From: an uncultured bacterium
Lineage (GTDB): Bacteria > Bacillota > Clostridia > Oscillospirales > Oscillospiraceae
NCBI GenBank assembly: GCA_946548895.1
Contig: CAMNQF010000008.1
Coordinates: forward strand, 1 to 64,000
Reading direction: 5' to 3'
DNA length: 64,000 nt
Shown: positions 31,910 through 40,579 of the stretch, piece after piece
Layout: the number at the start of each line of letters is the position of its first letter
Numbering within the stretch: the first letter of the stretch is position 1
Translations under genes and position numbers: made by a program
Notes under the pieces: generated by a model
Databases searched by the model: none
What the model was told of the DNA's origin: nothing
What the model saw: the letters and a program-made list of their open reading frames with translations, nothing else

Positions 31910-33019
31910 ATGGATGGAATTATCAACAACCCATTTTCTGGGCAGGAGTATATCCAGTACGGGAAGTTTACGTTCAAAAATGAGACCAGCAAGATATATC
32001 GAGTGGACCCGGCAACTGTTAATGTGGACGAATTTGTTACGCTGGACACAAGCATTAAGAGCCAGACGGCTGCATGGAAAGGGTACTACAGCGACATTGC
32101 CCTGTTCCAAAGCCCCGTGGCCGATGTTAAGAAAGAGGTAGATGCCAAGACCACCGCCGCCATCAATGGCTTTTTTGACGGCACAGTGTCCGAGGATGAG
32201 TTGGCCGATACATTCCAGACTCTGGCCGGACAGCTTTCCGATGCCTGCCAAGAGGCCGGTTATCCGATTCCACTCCAGTCGAAAGGCGTGACCCAATCCT
32301 TAACTGAGACCTTTTACAGTGGATTTCGCCGGAAAATTTTGGAGGTTGCCGTCCAACGCAGCAACCAAGAGGGCAAACAGTATATAGCAGGCGAGATGAA
32401 CGCCCAGCGGAATTGGAAATACTATAATTCCGACTACTATTTCAGAAGCGAAGCGGCCATTTCTGCCATCACGGACGGGCTGAACAAGCTGGCCCAGGGG
32501 CCTGCCTATGGGGGCTTTACCATTCCCGACTACAAGGCGGAGGGGCTGAACCTCTATTACAACTATAACACCGCCTTTTCCAATGGCTTCGCTGTGGATG
32601 AACAATTCATGCTGGACCCGGACGCGGTTCCGCCGGAAAACTTTCAATGGTTTTATCAATCTGGCGGCGACGGTACAAGTAAGGTAATCGAGGCTGATTC
32701 CCTGACCATCGGACACCCGGACGGCACCACAGAATTTATAGATTACAGGCCCAAGAGCTTCGACCCCACAGACTACAGGACAGCCACCACCTGGGCCGCC
32801 TACCGGGACGCCCAAGGGAACAAGCACGTTGTCTCCACGAACTTCTTCTACAATTTCTCCAAAGATGATCTGCGTAATGTGGCGGATTTGCTGAACTTCA
32901 CCCAGGGCGATCCAGCCCAGGATTCCGCTGTCAACCGCTTTCTGAAAAATTTGCAGGTATACAGCCAGGGGTACTTTTCGCGGTTCCCTCAGATAAAAAG
33001 TTTTGATTGTCGCATATAA
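31910..33019 (+). CDS. Unrecognised cargo protein C
   Basis: 369 residues, SD GGAGG, no signal peptide or membrane segment. Helical N-terminal half (SPVADVKKEVDAKTTAAING, EDELADTFQTLAGQL), a Tyr-rich middle (NWKYYNSDYYFRSEA) and a C-terminal part with VVSTNFFYNFSKDDLRN. Third gene of the A-B-C group. I do not recognise the family; a shared function with A and B is inferred only from the operon. Confidence 0.6.
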   Translation: MDGIINNPFSGQEYIQYGKFTFKNETSKIYRVDPATVNVDEFVTLDTSIKSQTAAWKGYYSDIALFQSPVADVKKEVDAKTTAAINGFFDGTVSEDELADTFQTLAGQLSDACQEAGYPIPLQSKGVTQSLTETFYSGFRRKILEVAVQRSNQEGKQYIAGEMNAQRNWKYYNSDYYFRSEAAISAITDGLNKLAQGPAYGGFTIPDYKAEGLNLYYNYNTAFSNGFAVDEQFMLDPDAVPPENFQWFYQSGGDGTSKVIEADSLTIGHPDGTTEFIDYRPKSFDPTDYRTATTWAAYRDAQGNKHVVSTNFFYNFSKDDLRNVADLLNFTQGDPAQDSAVNRFLKNLQVYSQGYFSRFPQIKSFDCRI

Positions 33020-33095
33020 GCTTTAGAGAGAATAACATTCGACAGAAAGCCAGATGTTCAACACAGAGCGATTTTGTTGTTTGGAGGATCAGAAC

Positions 33096-33269
33096 GTGTG
33101 TGAGAATCAAAATGAATCCCGATGGGTGCCATGCCCGATATGTGATGGGCGAACGAAAACAAAAGTGTATGAAGATACTGTCCTTGTAAAATTCCCGCTG
33201 TATTGCCCAAAGTGCAAAAAGGAAATCCGGGTGGACATTGTAAAATTCAGAATGGTTTTGAGCAAGTGA
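33096..33269 (+). CDS. Cysteine-rich KTR-domain ICE protein
   Basis: 57 residues from GTG 33096 (SD TTGGAGG, 8 bases). WVPCPICDGRTKTKVYEDT, then VKFPLYCPKCKKEI: two CxxC pairs around a KTK box, the cysteine-rich KTR protein common near the recombination end of Tn916/Tn1549-like ICEs. It should bind zinc. Function not known. It marks the return from cargo to ICE backbone. Confidence 0.78.
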   Translation: MCENQNESRWVPCPICDGRTKTKVYEDTVLVKFPLYCPKCKKEIRVDIVKFRMVLSK

Positions 33270-33287
33270 GCCAGACGCATAAAGCGG

Positions 33288-33327
33288 AGAGCCTGCATCC
33301 CCTTGACCGGGGACGCAGGCTCTTTTA
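33288..33327. terminator. Bidirectional terminator between KTR and XRE genes
   Basis: AGAGCCTGC/GCAGGCTCT outer stem with CCCC/GGGG inner pairs, followed by TTTTACG. Convergent genes end on both sides. Confidence 0.7.
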
Positions 33328-33332
33328 CGTTA

Positions 33333-33689
33333 TTAGGACGTTTTAATCGCCCTGACCCGGTTGGCCCTCAGTGCGGACAGGACGGCTTCAACCACGGGGA
33401 TCATTGTGGCAGCCTCCTGTTCATCACATTCCGCGATAAGGGAGCGCAGCCGTTGGATGGACGGGGTTTCGCGTTCCATTTCCGGGTTGAAAATTTCCCT
33501 GGAATCAATCTGGAGCGCATGAATCAGCGGGTACAGGACTTCCATTTTGGGATTTCCCTTGTAATGCTCTATGTTCATTACAGTTCGGGTGTCCCGGTCT
33601 ATCTTACTTGCTACCTGGGCTTGTGTCAGGTCAAGTCTGCCCCTGGCCCGTTTCACGGCATCTCCAAGGGTGCGGGAAAATTCTCGCAT
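33333..33689 (-). CDS. XRE-family transcriptional regulator
   Basis: 118 residues, MREFSRTLGDAVKRARGRLDLTQ, helix-turn-helix QAQVASKIDRDTRTVMNIEHYKGNP, and a C-terminal helical tail. A likely ICE repressor; it faces away from the sigma-factor gene. The 370-base gap to that gene contains an 11-bp inverted repeat AATACAGTTCA/TGAACTGTATT (33883-33920) that could be its operator. Confidence 0.75.
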   Translation of the reverse strand: MREFSRTLGDAVKRARGRLDLTQAQVASKIDRDTRTVMNIEHYKGNPKMEVLYPLIHALQIDSREIFNPEMERETPSIQRLRSLIAECDEQEAATMIPVVEAVLSALRANRVRAIKTS

Positions 33690-33882
33690 GGCAATTCACC
33701 TCATAGATATTCTACAATACACCAAACTTCGATTGAACTCACCACAATTCTGCTCTTTAGTACACTGTGATTCATATTTCGACATGGGAGGGCCTGTATT
33801 GTGTTGGAACTGGTCGCTATTAGCGTTAGCTCGAATATGTATTTCAATGTTGCGGACAGGATAATCACAAGCTGACAGGTGA

Positions 33883-33920
33883 AATACAGTTCACCCATAA
33901 TTTGGAATATGAACTGTATT
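33883..33920. promoter_or_regulatory. Inverted repeat in the XRE-sigma intergenic region
   Basis: AATACAGTTCA/TGAACTGTATT, 11 perfect bp with a 16-base loop. A shorter one, GGTTTCC/GGAAACC, follows near 33930-33950. Apart from these I see no gene between 33,690 and 34,062. Confidence 0.5.
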
Positions 33921-34062
33921 GCAATTCCGGTTTCCCCGCTGGAAACCCTCAAAATTATTTTTCTAAAAAGCGACATTTTGGTGGCATAGCAGGCTATTCC
34001 ATTCGCTCTACTGGCGGAAAGGGAAAGAACCACCCATCCCCCCAACGAAAGGGGGTGAGAAG

Positions 34063-34500
34063 ATGGAACCGACCCCCCGCGAGTGCGGCGAACAGTGCCA
34101 GTTTGATTACTACTGTAAATTGGTGCTGAAGCATGAGGCCATTGACTATCTGCGGGAGCTGCGATACCGCCGTGACAACGAAACGGTGTTCAGCGCCTTG
34201 CCGCAGGCGGAAATGGACAAGCTCTGTGCGACAGACCGCTATCCCAGCGATAGCTATGTGTTCAGCTCCTATGGTTGTGACCTGCCGATTGAAAACGAGC
34301 TTGTGGCCGAAGCCTTTGCCAGCCTGTCCGCGCCGGATCAAAGCATTTTGATTTTGCGCTGCGTGATGGATCTGACCGACAAAGAAATCGGCTCGGTCAT
34401 GGGGCTGTGCCGGAGTGCTGTCCAGAAACGCCGGACGCGGACGATAGAGGCCCTGCGGACAAAATTAGCGGCGTTAATGCCAGGAGGAGGAAAAGTATGA
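34063..34500 (+). CDS. ICE sigma-70-like factor
   Basis: 145 residues with a recognisable region 4 (SLSAPDQSILILRCVMDLTDKEIGSVMGL, then RRTRTIEALRTKL). Small sigma-like proteins at this place are usual in Tn916- and Tn1549-like elements and may activate excision or transfer. SD GGGGGTGAG. Overlaps the HTH gene by four bases. Confidence 0.75.
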   Translation: MEPTPRECGEQCQFDYYCKLVLKHEAIDYLRELRYRRDNETVFSALPQAEMDKLCATDRYPSDSYVFSSYGCDLPIENELVAEAFASLSAPDQSILILRCVMDLTDKEIGSVMGLCRSAVQKRRTRTIEALRTKLAALMPGGGKV

Positions 34501-34733
34501 GCAAGTCCCAGCACAAGGGCAAGGAGCTGCCGCCCCTTTCGGTGATCCATGCCGCCCGGGCCGGGGACGCCGAGGCCATGGATCGTATTCTTCGGTACTA
34601 TGAGGGGTACATCAATAAGCTCAGCACCCGGAAATTCCGTGATGAGTTTGGCCGTTCCTATGATTGCCTGGACGAGTACATGAAGCGCCGTTTGGAGATC
34701 AAGCTGATTCACTCTATCGTCACAATGAGCTGA
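34497..34733 (+). CDS. Helix-turn-helix ICE protein (HTH_16 type)
   Basis: 78 residues, SD AGGAGG, start overlapping the sigma stop (ATGA). ELPPLSVIHAARAGDAEAMDRILRYY and SYDCLDEYMKRRLEIKL are characteristic of the small HTH protein paired with the sigma factor in Tn916-like ICEs. Confidence 0.78.
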   Translation: MSKSQHKGKELPPLSVIHAARAGDAEAMDRILRYYEGYINKLSTRKFRDEFGRSYDCLDEYMKRRLEIKLIHSIVTMS

Positions 34734-34849
34734 ACACGGCCTGCGGCGGGCGGGACGAACTTACCCTTTCCGCGTCCCGCTCCGCTATATGGCCGCAGCA
34801 CCTTGACAAAGAAAGCCCGCAAGATAACGGCGGCGCAGTATAGGGCAGC

Positions 34850-35095
34850 AGATACATTCTGTATGTGCCGCGTCGGTGGGTACGCCAGAACCCCATACCT
34901 TATGGGAGAGCGAGAAATACCTACACCGAAAGCTGGCAGCTTATAACCAGCGGCACATATGCCAACGATACTCCCCTATAGCCACAGTCCGAGCGTTCAA
35001 AGCGTCGCAGGCAATGGGTAGGGCCGCGTGAGAACCACGCGGGGGTGAAAATCCCGTGGGCTGTGCCGCCAGCCGTCTGATACCTGCCCATAAAA
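34850..35095 (+). ncRNA. Candidate structured RNA, copy 1
   Basis: The 436 bases between the HTH gene and tnpW have no gene. They share four sequence blocks, in the same order and orientation, with 52,150-52,410 (minus strand): GGGTACGCCAGAACCC (34878), AACGATACTCC (34964), GGGGTGAAAATCCCGTG (35042) and GTCTGATACCTGCCCA (35074). A perfect 7-bp hairpin CCGCGTG-AGAAC-CACGCGG precedes the third block. The family name is not certain to me. Confidence 0.6.
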
Positions 35096-35132
35096 CCGCA
35101 TTTGGGATCGTGCGGATATTTCCATAATTAAA

Positions 35133-35145
35133 TCTCACCGTGAGA
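35133..35145. promoter_or_regulatory. ICE palindrome copy 11
   Basis: Core TCTCA-CCG-TGAGA with AATTAAA left and CACAATT right flanks, 24 bases upstream of tnpW. It is the last copy I see. Confidence 0.7.
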
Positions 35146-35169
35146 CACAATTAAGGAAAGGAGGGCGTC

Positions 35170-35313
35170 ATGTCCGAACCGACGCCAAAAGAGGAGTACA
35201 CCTATCATGTGGGGAACATTGATTTTGTAGTTACCCCGGTGTATAAGGAAAACGGCGAGCCAATGCGTGATATCCTACTGAAACTTATGCTGGCGGAACT
35301 CAGCCCGGCCTAA
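35170..35313 (+). CDS. TnpW-like small protein
   Basis: 47 residues, MSEPTPKEEYTYHVGNIDFVV, then RDILLKLMLAEL; SD AAAGGAGG. The motif TYHVGNIDFxVTP matches the TnpW-type protein found just upstream of large serine recombinases of the Tn4451/TndX type. Role unclear. Confidence 0.72.
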   Translation: MSEPTPKEEYTYHVGNIDFVVTPVYKENGEPMRDILLKLMLAELSPA

Positions 35314-35404
35314 GTTTTTTATCTGAAATTTGACGCCGGACAGGGGCGGTAGTATAATAAATATGGATAAAACCTCTTGTTTGGCGGTGAGAAAGGAGGA
35401 TATT

Positions 35405-37111
35405 TTGAAACTGCCAAACAAAAATCACGCAGATGGAACCGCCGCGTTATACTGCCGCCTCAGCCGTGACGATAATCTGGACACCGAATCCAACAGCATC
35501 AGCAATCAAAAGAAAATTCTCCAGAAGGCGGCAAAAGAAAAAGGTTACTCGGACACCTTGTTTTTCGTGGACGATGGAATCACAGGCACCACCATGAAGC
35601 GGCCCGGTTTTCAAAAGATGGTTCAGGCCATCGAGTGCGGGTACATATCGGCGGTATTTGTGAAAGACCTCTCCCGCCTGGGCCGGAATTACATTGAGGT
35701 GGGCCGACTGACGGAAGAATTTTTCCCGGCCCATGACGTGCGGCTGGTGGCCGTGTCGGACGGAGTGGACAGCGACGAAGGCGAGAAGGAGTTTACTCCC
35801 TTCAAAAATATCATGAACGAGTATTACGCCCGGGATATTTCCAAAAAGCGAAAAATCGTGAACAAGCTGAAAGGAAATTCCGGGGTGCCGCTGTCCCCAC
35901 CGCCTTATGGCTACCTCAAAAACCCGGAGGACCCCCGCTTTTGGGTGATAGACCCGGAGGCCGCTGCCGTGGTGCGCCGCATTTATCAAATGGCCCTGGA
36001 CGGCTATGGGCTGGCGGAAACCGCCGCCGCGCTGGAGAAGGACGGGATTTGCAACCCCACCTACTACTGGCGAAGCAAGGGGACCAACCGGGGCGGTTCT
36101 AAAAGCACCGTAGAACCCACCAAATGGGGCCACACCACCATTAAGAAAATCCTCACCACCCAGGAGTATTGCGGCGATGTGATCAATTTCAAATCCTACT
36201 CCAAGTCATACAAAATGAAAAAGCGCATTGAGAACCCGGAGGAAAACCGGGCAATCTTCCTCAACGTCCACGAAGCCATCATTGACCGTCCCACCTGGGA
36301 GAAGGTGCAGAAGATGAAGAAGGGGACGCGCCGCAAGCGGCCCACCGTCACCCAGGAGCCCAGCGTGTTTTCCGGCGTTCTGAAATGCCCGGAGTGCGGG
36401 GGAAACCTAAACTTCCACTTTAACCAGGGCAACCACGATATCAAATTCTTCAGTTGTCAGAATCACAACTCCGGTCTGCGCAAATGTTCCAAGACCCACT
36501 ATATCCGGGTGGAGTTTTTGGAACAGGTAGTGCTGTATGAGGTCAACCGTCTGGCCCACTTTGCCAATGAGTACGAGGACGACTTCATCAAAGCCATGAT
36601 GGGCCAGTCCGCGAAGGTGGCGGACAATGACCGGGCCAGAAAGCAGCGGGAGCTGGACGGGCTTTTGTCGAGGGATAAAGAGCTGGATGGACTTTTTGAG
36701 AGACTTTATGAGGACAACGTGAATCAGAAGATCAGCGACGCCCGGTTTGCGAAAATGTCCCAGCGGTACGAGCAGGAGCAGGGGGAGAACGCCAAGCGGA
36801 TCAAAGCCCTCCGGCTGGGGCTGAAAAAGAGCGAGGGCCAGCGGATGGACGTTGACACATTTTTAGAAACCATCCGGCGGTACACCAACGCAACGGAAAT
36901 CACCCAGCGCATGGTGGCGGAGTTGATCGACCACATCGACGTATACCACGCCGAGAAGAAGAACGGCGTTACCACCCAGCACATCACGATTTACTACAAC
37001 TGTATCGGCGCGTTTTCCGTCCCTGACCGCCGGAACATCCCGGCCACGCAAATCACCATGGGGACGAGAAAGGGAGTAGCCGTCAGCTACTCCCCGGACA
37101 AAACTGCCTGA
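35405..37111 (+). CDS. Large serine recombinase (TndX/TnpX type), ICE integrase
   Basis: 568 residues from TTG 35405, chosen for AAAGGAGG six bases upstream; ATG 35363 is an alternative. Resolvase domain with catalytic Ser in ALYCRLSRDD and DGITGTTMKRPGFQKM, recombinase domain (GVPLSPPPYGYLK), zinc ribbon LKCPECGGNLNFH and a coiled-coil C-terminus. Catalyses excision and integration of the ICE. As usual it is the last gene before the element end, so the right att should lie shortly downstream. Confidence 0.88.
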   Translation: MKLPNKNHADGTAALYCRLSRDDNLDTESNSISNQKKILQKAAKEKGYSDTLFFVDDGITGTTMKRPGFQKMVQAIECGYISAVFVKDLSRLGRNYIEVGRLTEEFFPAHDVRLVAVSDGVDSDEGEKEFTPFKNIMNEYYARDISKKRKIVNKLKGNSGVPLSPPPYGYLKNPEDPRFWVIDPEAAAVVRRIYQMALDGYGLAETAAALEKDGICNPTYYWRSKGTNRGGSKSTVEPTKWGHTTIKKILTTQEYCGDVINFKSYSKSYKMKKRIENPEENRAIFLNVHEAIIDRPTWEKVQKMKKGTRRKRPTVTQEPSVFSGVLKCPECGGNLNFHFNQGNHDIKFFSCQNHNSGLRKCSKTHYIRVEFLEQVVLYEVNRLAHFANEYEDDFIKAMMGQSAKVADNDRARKQRELDGLLSRDKELDGLFERLYEDNVNQKISDARFAKMSQRYEQEQGENAKRIKALRLGLKKSEGQRMDVDTFLETIRRYTNATEITQRMVAELIDHIDVYHAEKKNGVTTQHITIYYNCIGAFSVPDRRNIPATQITMGTRKGVAVSYSPDKTA

Positions 37112-37130
37112 TACAGTTTTGGGCAATAAA

Positions 37131-37182
37131 AATGCGGAGTGTCCTCAACAGGGTACTCAAACCCTATAAGGACACTCCGCAT
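37131..37182. terminator. Hairpin after the recombinase (T-run on the minus strand)
   Basis: ATGCGGAGTGTCCT and complement, 14 bp, loop with a small GGGT/ACCC stem. On the minus strand it is followed by TTTTTAT, so it would terminate transcripts coming from the island. Confidence 0.65.
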
Positions 37183-37203
37183 GGCAGGGGCGAACGCTTT
37201 AGA
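37183..37203. repeat. 21-bp direct repeat, copy A (possible att/junction)
   Basis: GGCAGGGGCGAAC-G-CTTTAGA, identical to 42584-42604 except for the one base shown. Both copies lie beside a hairpin and a recombinase-related gene. Confidence 0.6.
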
Positions 37204-37440
37204 TGCCCTGGTTTAGGTCTAACCGGGGCCCCCGCAAAGCCGGCCTTTGGCTTTGTGGGGAAAGGAGCCGCGACAAAATGAGTGAGAGGTGACGTTTGAA
37301 AAACGTCGCCGCGAACGATATGACGTCCGCGGCGACGTGAATTACCCGCCCACTTTAGATTTTCTATCTTTTGGGCTCGGGCTACATCACGCCGCGGAAC
37401 ATTTTTATAACAAATTGCGTTTTGTCAAAAGTCCGCCCTG
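37204..37440. other. Gene-free junction region with hairpins
   Basis: Between copy A and the island I see no gene but several inverted repeats: CCCCGCAAAGCC with GGCTTTGTGGGG (one G-U pair in plus-strand RNA), ACGTTTGAAAAACGT, and ACGTCGCCGCG/CGCGGCGACGT (37303-37338). This could be recombinase binding sites or a plus-strand RNA. Confidence 0.45.
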
Positions 37441-37778
37441 ATTCACCGGATGGCATATAATCACCAGCCATTTGCTTGCACCAGAGTCACTGGTTTCCTC
37501 AGCGGCTGCTTCTCCAGGATACTGCTCCAAGGCAGCGCCCACTGCCGCAACAGCTCCAGTGACTTGGCCTCGCCTCCATCGGTGAAGAAAGCGGACTTGC
37601 TTTGCCTTCTAGCGTTGGCCAGACCTTTGCCTGTCATCTCGCCGAAAAACGTCTGCTATAATTACAACACGGCAATAGTGCCCTATACTCTCTTGGTACA
37701 TGGCACTGTTTGCGCCGTTTTCCTACTCTATTCAGCAACAGACCATTGGAACCGTTAGGGCTGGGCCGCGCCCTGAGA

Positions 37779-37961
37779 TCATCTCCCCATGGAATACGCA
37801 ACTGCTTGCGCACACCCCTCCGGGCAGGGCGAATCGGAGAACTTGTTGACTTTTCCCAGCACCCTTGGGAGTTCGTAGTGGTCCGTGACGGTCATCTCCG
37901 TCCTCGGCTCCTGCCGGGGCTGTTCCTGCTTGGGCGGTACTGTTTTGTAGATTGCCTGCAT
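37779..37961 (-). CDS. Small hypothetical protein
   Basis: 60 residues, MQAIYKTVPPKQEQPRQEP, then EMTVTDHYELPRVLGKVNKF and a Cys-containing tail SPCPEGCAQAV. A GAGGAGA box precedes the ATG at a normal distance. I do not recognise the family. The open frame continues upstream but the conserved-looking part begins here. The segment 37441-37778 has only one doubtful small frame. Confidence 0.4.
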   Translation of the reverse strand: MQAIYKTVPPKQEQPRQEPRTEMTVTDHYELPRVLGKVNKFSDSPCPEGCAQAVAYSMGR

Positions 37962-38068
37962 GGACGATCTCTCCTCGTTATAAAAATATAAGGCGCATTC
38001 CTTCCCCAAAAGGAAAAACGATAAATAATTATACAGCTTTGCAGTCCGCTTGTCAAGGCGGCGAATTA

Positions 38069-40579
38069 TTAATTTTTCGCGTCTCCGCCCAGGTCGTACT
38101 CCTGCGTCTTGCGCTGCAACAGCGCCTTGACCTCCTTTTTGTACGCGCTGATGCAACCGGATACCACTGCATAAATATCCACGCAGTCCCCCCCGGCGGC
38201 GACGGCGCTGTAGAACGTGCGGATCTCCTCCCGGGTCTTCCGAACGGCCTCCTGCTCCAGCCGCGCCCGGAGCGCCTCATAGCACCTGCCTGCGTAGGCC
38301 GCGAAGTGATCCGGGGTGCCCCGGTACTTGTAGAGCGCCTCCAGGGCGCGGGACTTGGGTGAGTTGAACTCTTTCCCCGCGCCCTCGCCGCCGAACACCA
38401 CCCGGTTTGCCATATCCTGGCGGAACCACTGTCTGGCGCAGCGGTTTGACGCGTTCACCGGAACCCCCTCCGAGGCGCTGAACGTATTGGCGAACTCCTC
38501 CTCGGTGCAGCCGAGCACGGCCAGCGCGGCCATGTCGGAGAACACCTCCCGCGAGATATCGAATATCTCCGTGGTGACGTTTACGCAGTCGTTGCCGGCC
38601 AGCAGGTTGACCCAGTTCCTCTGCACCTCCCACTGGATGTGGGACAGGGCCTTCATCAGCCGCACGTAGGAGCCCCGGTCCTCCAGCAACTCCTCCTCCA
38701 ACTGCTTCGGGACCCGCAGCACCAGGGAGTTGGCGGAGTTGCCCTGCAGGGCGAGCCAGGACTGGCACGCCCCGGAGAGCTGCTCCACGCAGGCGTGGGA
38801 GTAGGACAGCTCCGGCGTCTGGAACACCTCTGCGTGCTGCTCCAGGTACGCCTGTAGCGACTGGCTCAGAAGGGTGGCCCAGCGCTCGTAGGCACACCGC
38901 AGGTCGGACGGACCGGCGTCCCCCAGCATCTCGCGGGGGAGCAGCCGCTCTGCTACATAGTATGTCAGCAACTGGGAGAGCTGCTCCAGCCGGTATGCGC
39001 GGCAACGCAGATCCCTGCCCACGTAGTGGGCGATCTCGTGGGAGAGGACCACCGTCAGCTCCCACGGGCTGTAGAGGAGCCGCTGGGACACCTTGATCGC
39101 GATGAGCCGGTTCTGGTCCTCGGTGTCGAAGGCGATCAACTGGGTCGCCGGCGTGGACTCCATCACCGGCGTCAGGATACACTCATATTCGTGGTTGGAG
39201 TCGTTTAGAACCTCTGTCAGCTTCCGGGACAGCCACAAAAAGAGCAGATTGAGCTTGATCGGGATGGAGAACGAGGTGCCGCTGTATCCGGGAACCATGA
39301 GGAAGATCTGGTCGGTGTGAACCGTGTGGTAGATCACCATATTCGCGTACTCCAGGAACTGACACATCGACTCCTTGAACTCGCCCTTGCGCTGTTTGGC
39401 CGCGTCGCTCCTCAGGGCGTCGGAGAGCTGCCTGTGGAACATCAGCATGGGCGGGATCAGGGCCAGGAAAATATTCTCCGAGAGGGCGAACTGCTCGTAC
39501 TGGGACATGGTGTTCAGGGTCTGGAACATGGCCTGGTAGTAGGAGCACAGGCTCTCGTCCTTTTCGTCCTCGGCCAATTTCAGCTTACGCCCGCAGTCCT
39601 GTATGAGCGATTCGCACCACAGCATCGGGTGTTCCGGGTCTGTGGGCTCTGCGGACTCCGCGGGCGGCTGCGGCAGCGGCTGCCGGTCAAACAGCAGCGA
39701 CGTGGAGATATTGTAGATCTCCTTCCCGTAGCAGGGGTTCTGATGGGTCGCAAAGCCCTCCGGCAGGAACAGCTTCAGCATATCCCCCGTCCGGATCTCG
39801 TACAGGCTGAAGGCGAAGGACTCATGGCCGGTCTTGTCTGCGACGGTCGCATTCTGGCAGATGTCCTCCCCCAGGCACTTCCACAGTTGGGCGCACACGA
39901 TGTCCCGGGTCTCGGGGCGTCCATCCGTCACCACATTGATCTGGACCTCCGGGATGCGCTCGTCCACATAGCACAGATTCCCCTGGAACCTGTCCGGGGC
40001 CGCGCCGTTGTCTATCGCCCTTAAATATGTCTCCGACACCGCGAAGATGGAGTGGACATAGCGCACCTGCTCCAGCTCCTCGATGCGGCGCAGGGCCTTC
40101 TGGAGCTTGTCCAAGCTGTTGCCGTGGACCAGCAGGACGAGGTCTGTATTGTCGAAGCAGCCATAGGCGATGGTGCGGCAGTAGGGCCCCTGCGCCGGTT
40201 TCCCGGTCTGCGAGCTGCCCGCCTGCTCCGCCAGTCTGGCGGCCTCCCGGTACGCGTCCGCGTCGTCCAGTTGGACCAGCATCACGGCGAAAAACGGAAG
40301 GCATTTATGCTCGTCCCAGAATTTGTTTACCGCGTCCCGGGCGTTCTCATCGGGCAGATGGCGCAGCAGGCCGATATTCTGCGCGCTGAAATTCCCCTTC
40401 TGCTCCGCCACCTTCTTCCCGTTGGCGCGCCAGAGGGTGGAAAAGAGCGGCCCCGCCTCGACGGAGCGGACATCCAGCCCGTCAAAGTAGCCCCAGCAGG
40501 TGTAGTCGCAGGCGAGCGGGTCTTTGTAGGCATCCAGATAGTGCTGCTTGTACAGTGTCAGCAGGCGAATATCATACAT
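38069..40579 (-). CDS. Large HExxH metalloprotease-like protein of unknown system
   Basis: 836 residues from ATG 40579 (MYDIRLLTLYKQHYLDAYKDP), which overlaps the stop of the upstream membrane-protein gene by 8 bases. No signal peptide. Residues 1-480 match nothing I know. A zinc-peptidase motif ELTVVLSHEIAHYVGRD is centred at His514-Glu515 and His518, and a possible third ligand is in EVFSDMAALAVLG (Glu678/Asp682), the ExxxD arrangement of gluzincins. The C-terminus is helical. It should act in the cytoplasm, tethered or regulated through the partner membrane protein. The pair lies in a small recombinase-bounded island; a defence or stress role is an inference. Confidence 0.6.
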   Translation of the reverse strand: MYDIRLLTLYKQHYLDAYKDPLACDYTCWGYFDGLDVRSVEAGPLFSTLWRANGKKVAEQKGNFSAQNIGLLRHLPDENARDAVNKFWDEHKCLPFFAVMLVQLDDADAYREAARLAEQAGSSQTGKPAQGPYCRTIAYGCFDNTDLVLLVHGNSLDKLQKALRRIEELEQVRYVHSIFAVSETYLRAIDNGAAPDRFQGNLCYVDERIPEVQINVVTDGRPETRDIVCAQLWKCLGEDICQNATVADKTGHESFAFSLYEIRTGDMLKLFLPEGFATHQNPCYGKEIYNISTSLLFDRQPLPQPPAESAEPTDPEHPMLWCESLIQDCGRKLKLAEDEKDESLCSYYQAMFQTLNTMSQYEQFALSENIFLALIPPMLMFHRQLSDALRSDAAKQRKGEFKESMCQFLEYANMVIYHTVHTDQIFLMVPGYSGTSFSIPIKLNLLFLWLSRKLTEVLNDSNHEYECILTPVMESTPATQLIAFDTEDQNRLIAIKVSQRLLYSPWELTVVLSHEIAHYVGRDLRCRAYRLEQLSQLLTYYVAERLLPREMLGDAGPSDLRCAYERWATLLSQSLQAYLEQHAEVFQTPELSYSHACVEQLSGACQSWLALQGNSANSLVLRVPKQLEEELLEDRGSYVRLMKALSHIQWEVQRNWVNLLAGNDCVNVTTEIFDISREVFSDMAALAVLGCTEEEFANTFSASEGVPVNASNRCARQWFRQDMANRVVFGGEGAGKEFNSPKSRALEALYKYRGTPDHFAAYAGRCYEALRARLEQEAVRKTREEIRTFYSAVAAGGDCVDIYAVVSGCISAYKKEVKALLQRKTQEYDLGGDAKN

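Noticed and set aside
33007-33189. Frame overlapping the KTR gene
   Set aside because: Out of frame with the CxxC protein, which has the SD and the recognised domain.
951-35145. CRISPR array reading of the repeated palindrome
   Set aside because: Copies are kilobases apart without regular spacers and no cas gene is present.
37461-37637. 58-codon minus-strand frame, ending VTLVQANGW
   Set aside because: Only a weak SD and no family recognised; perhaps a remnant of an insertion.
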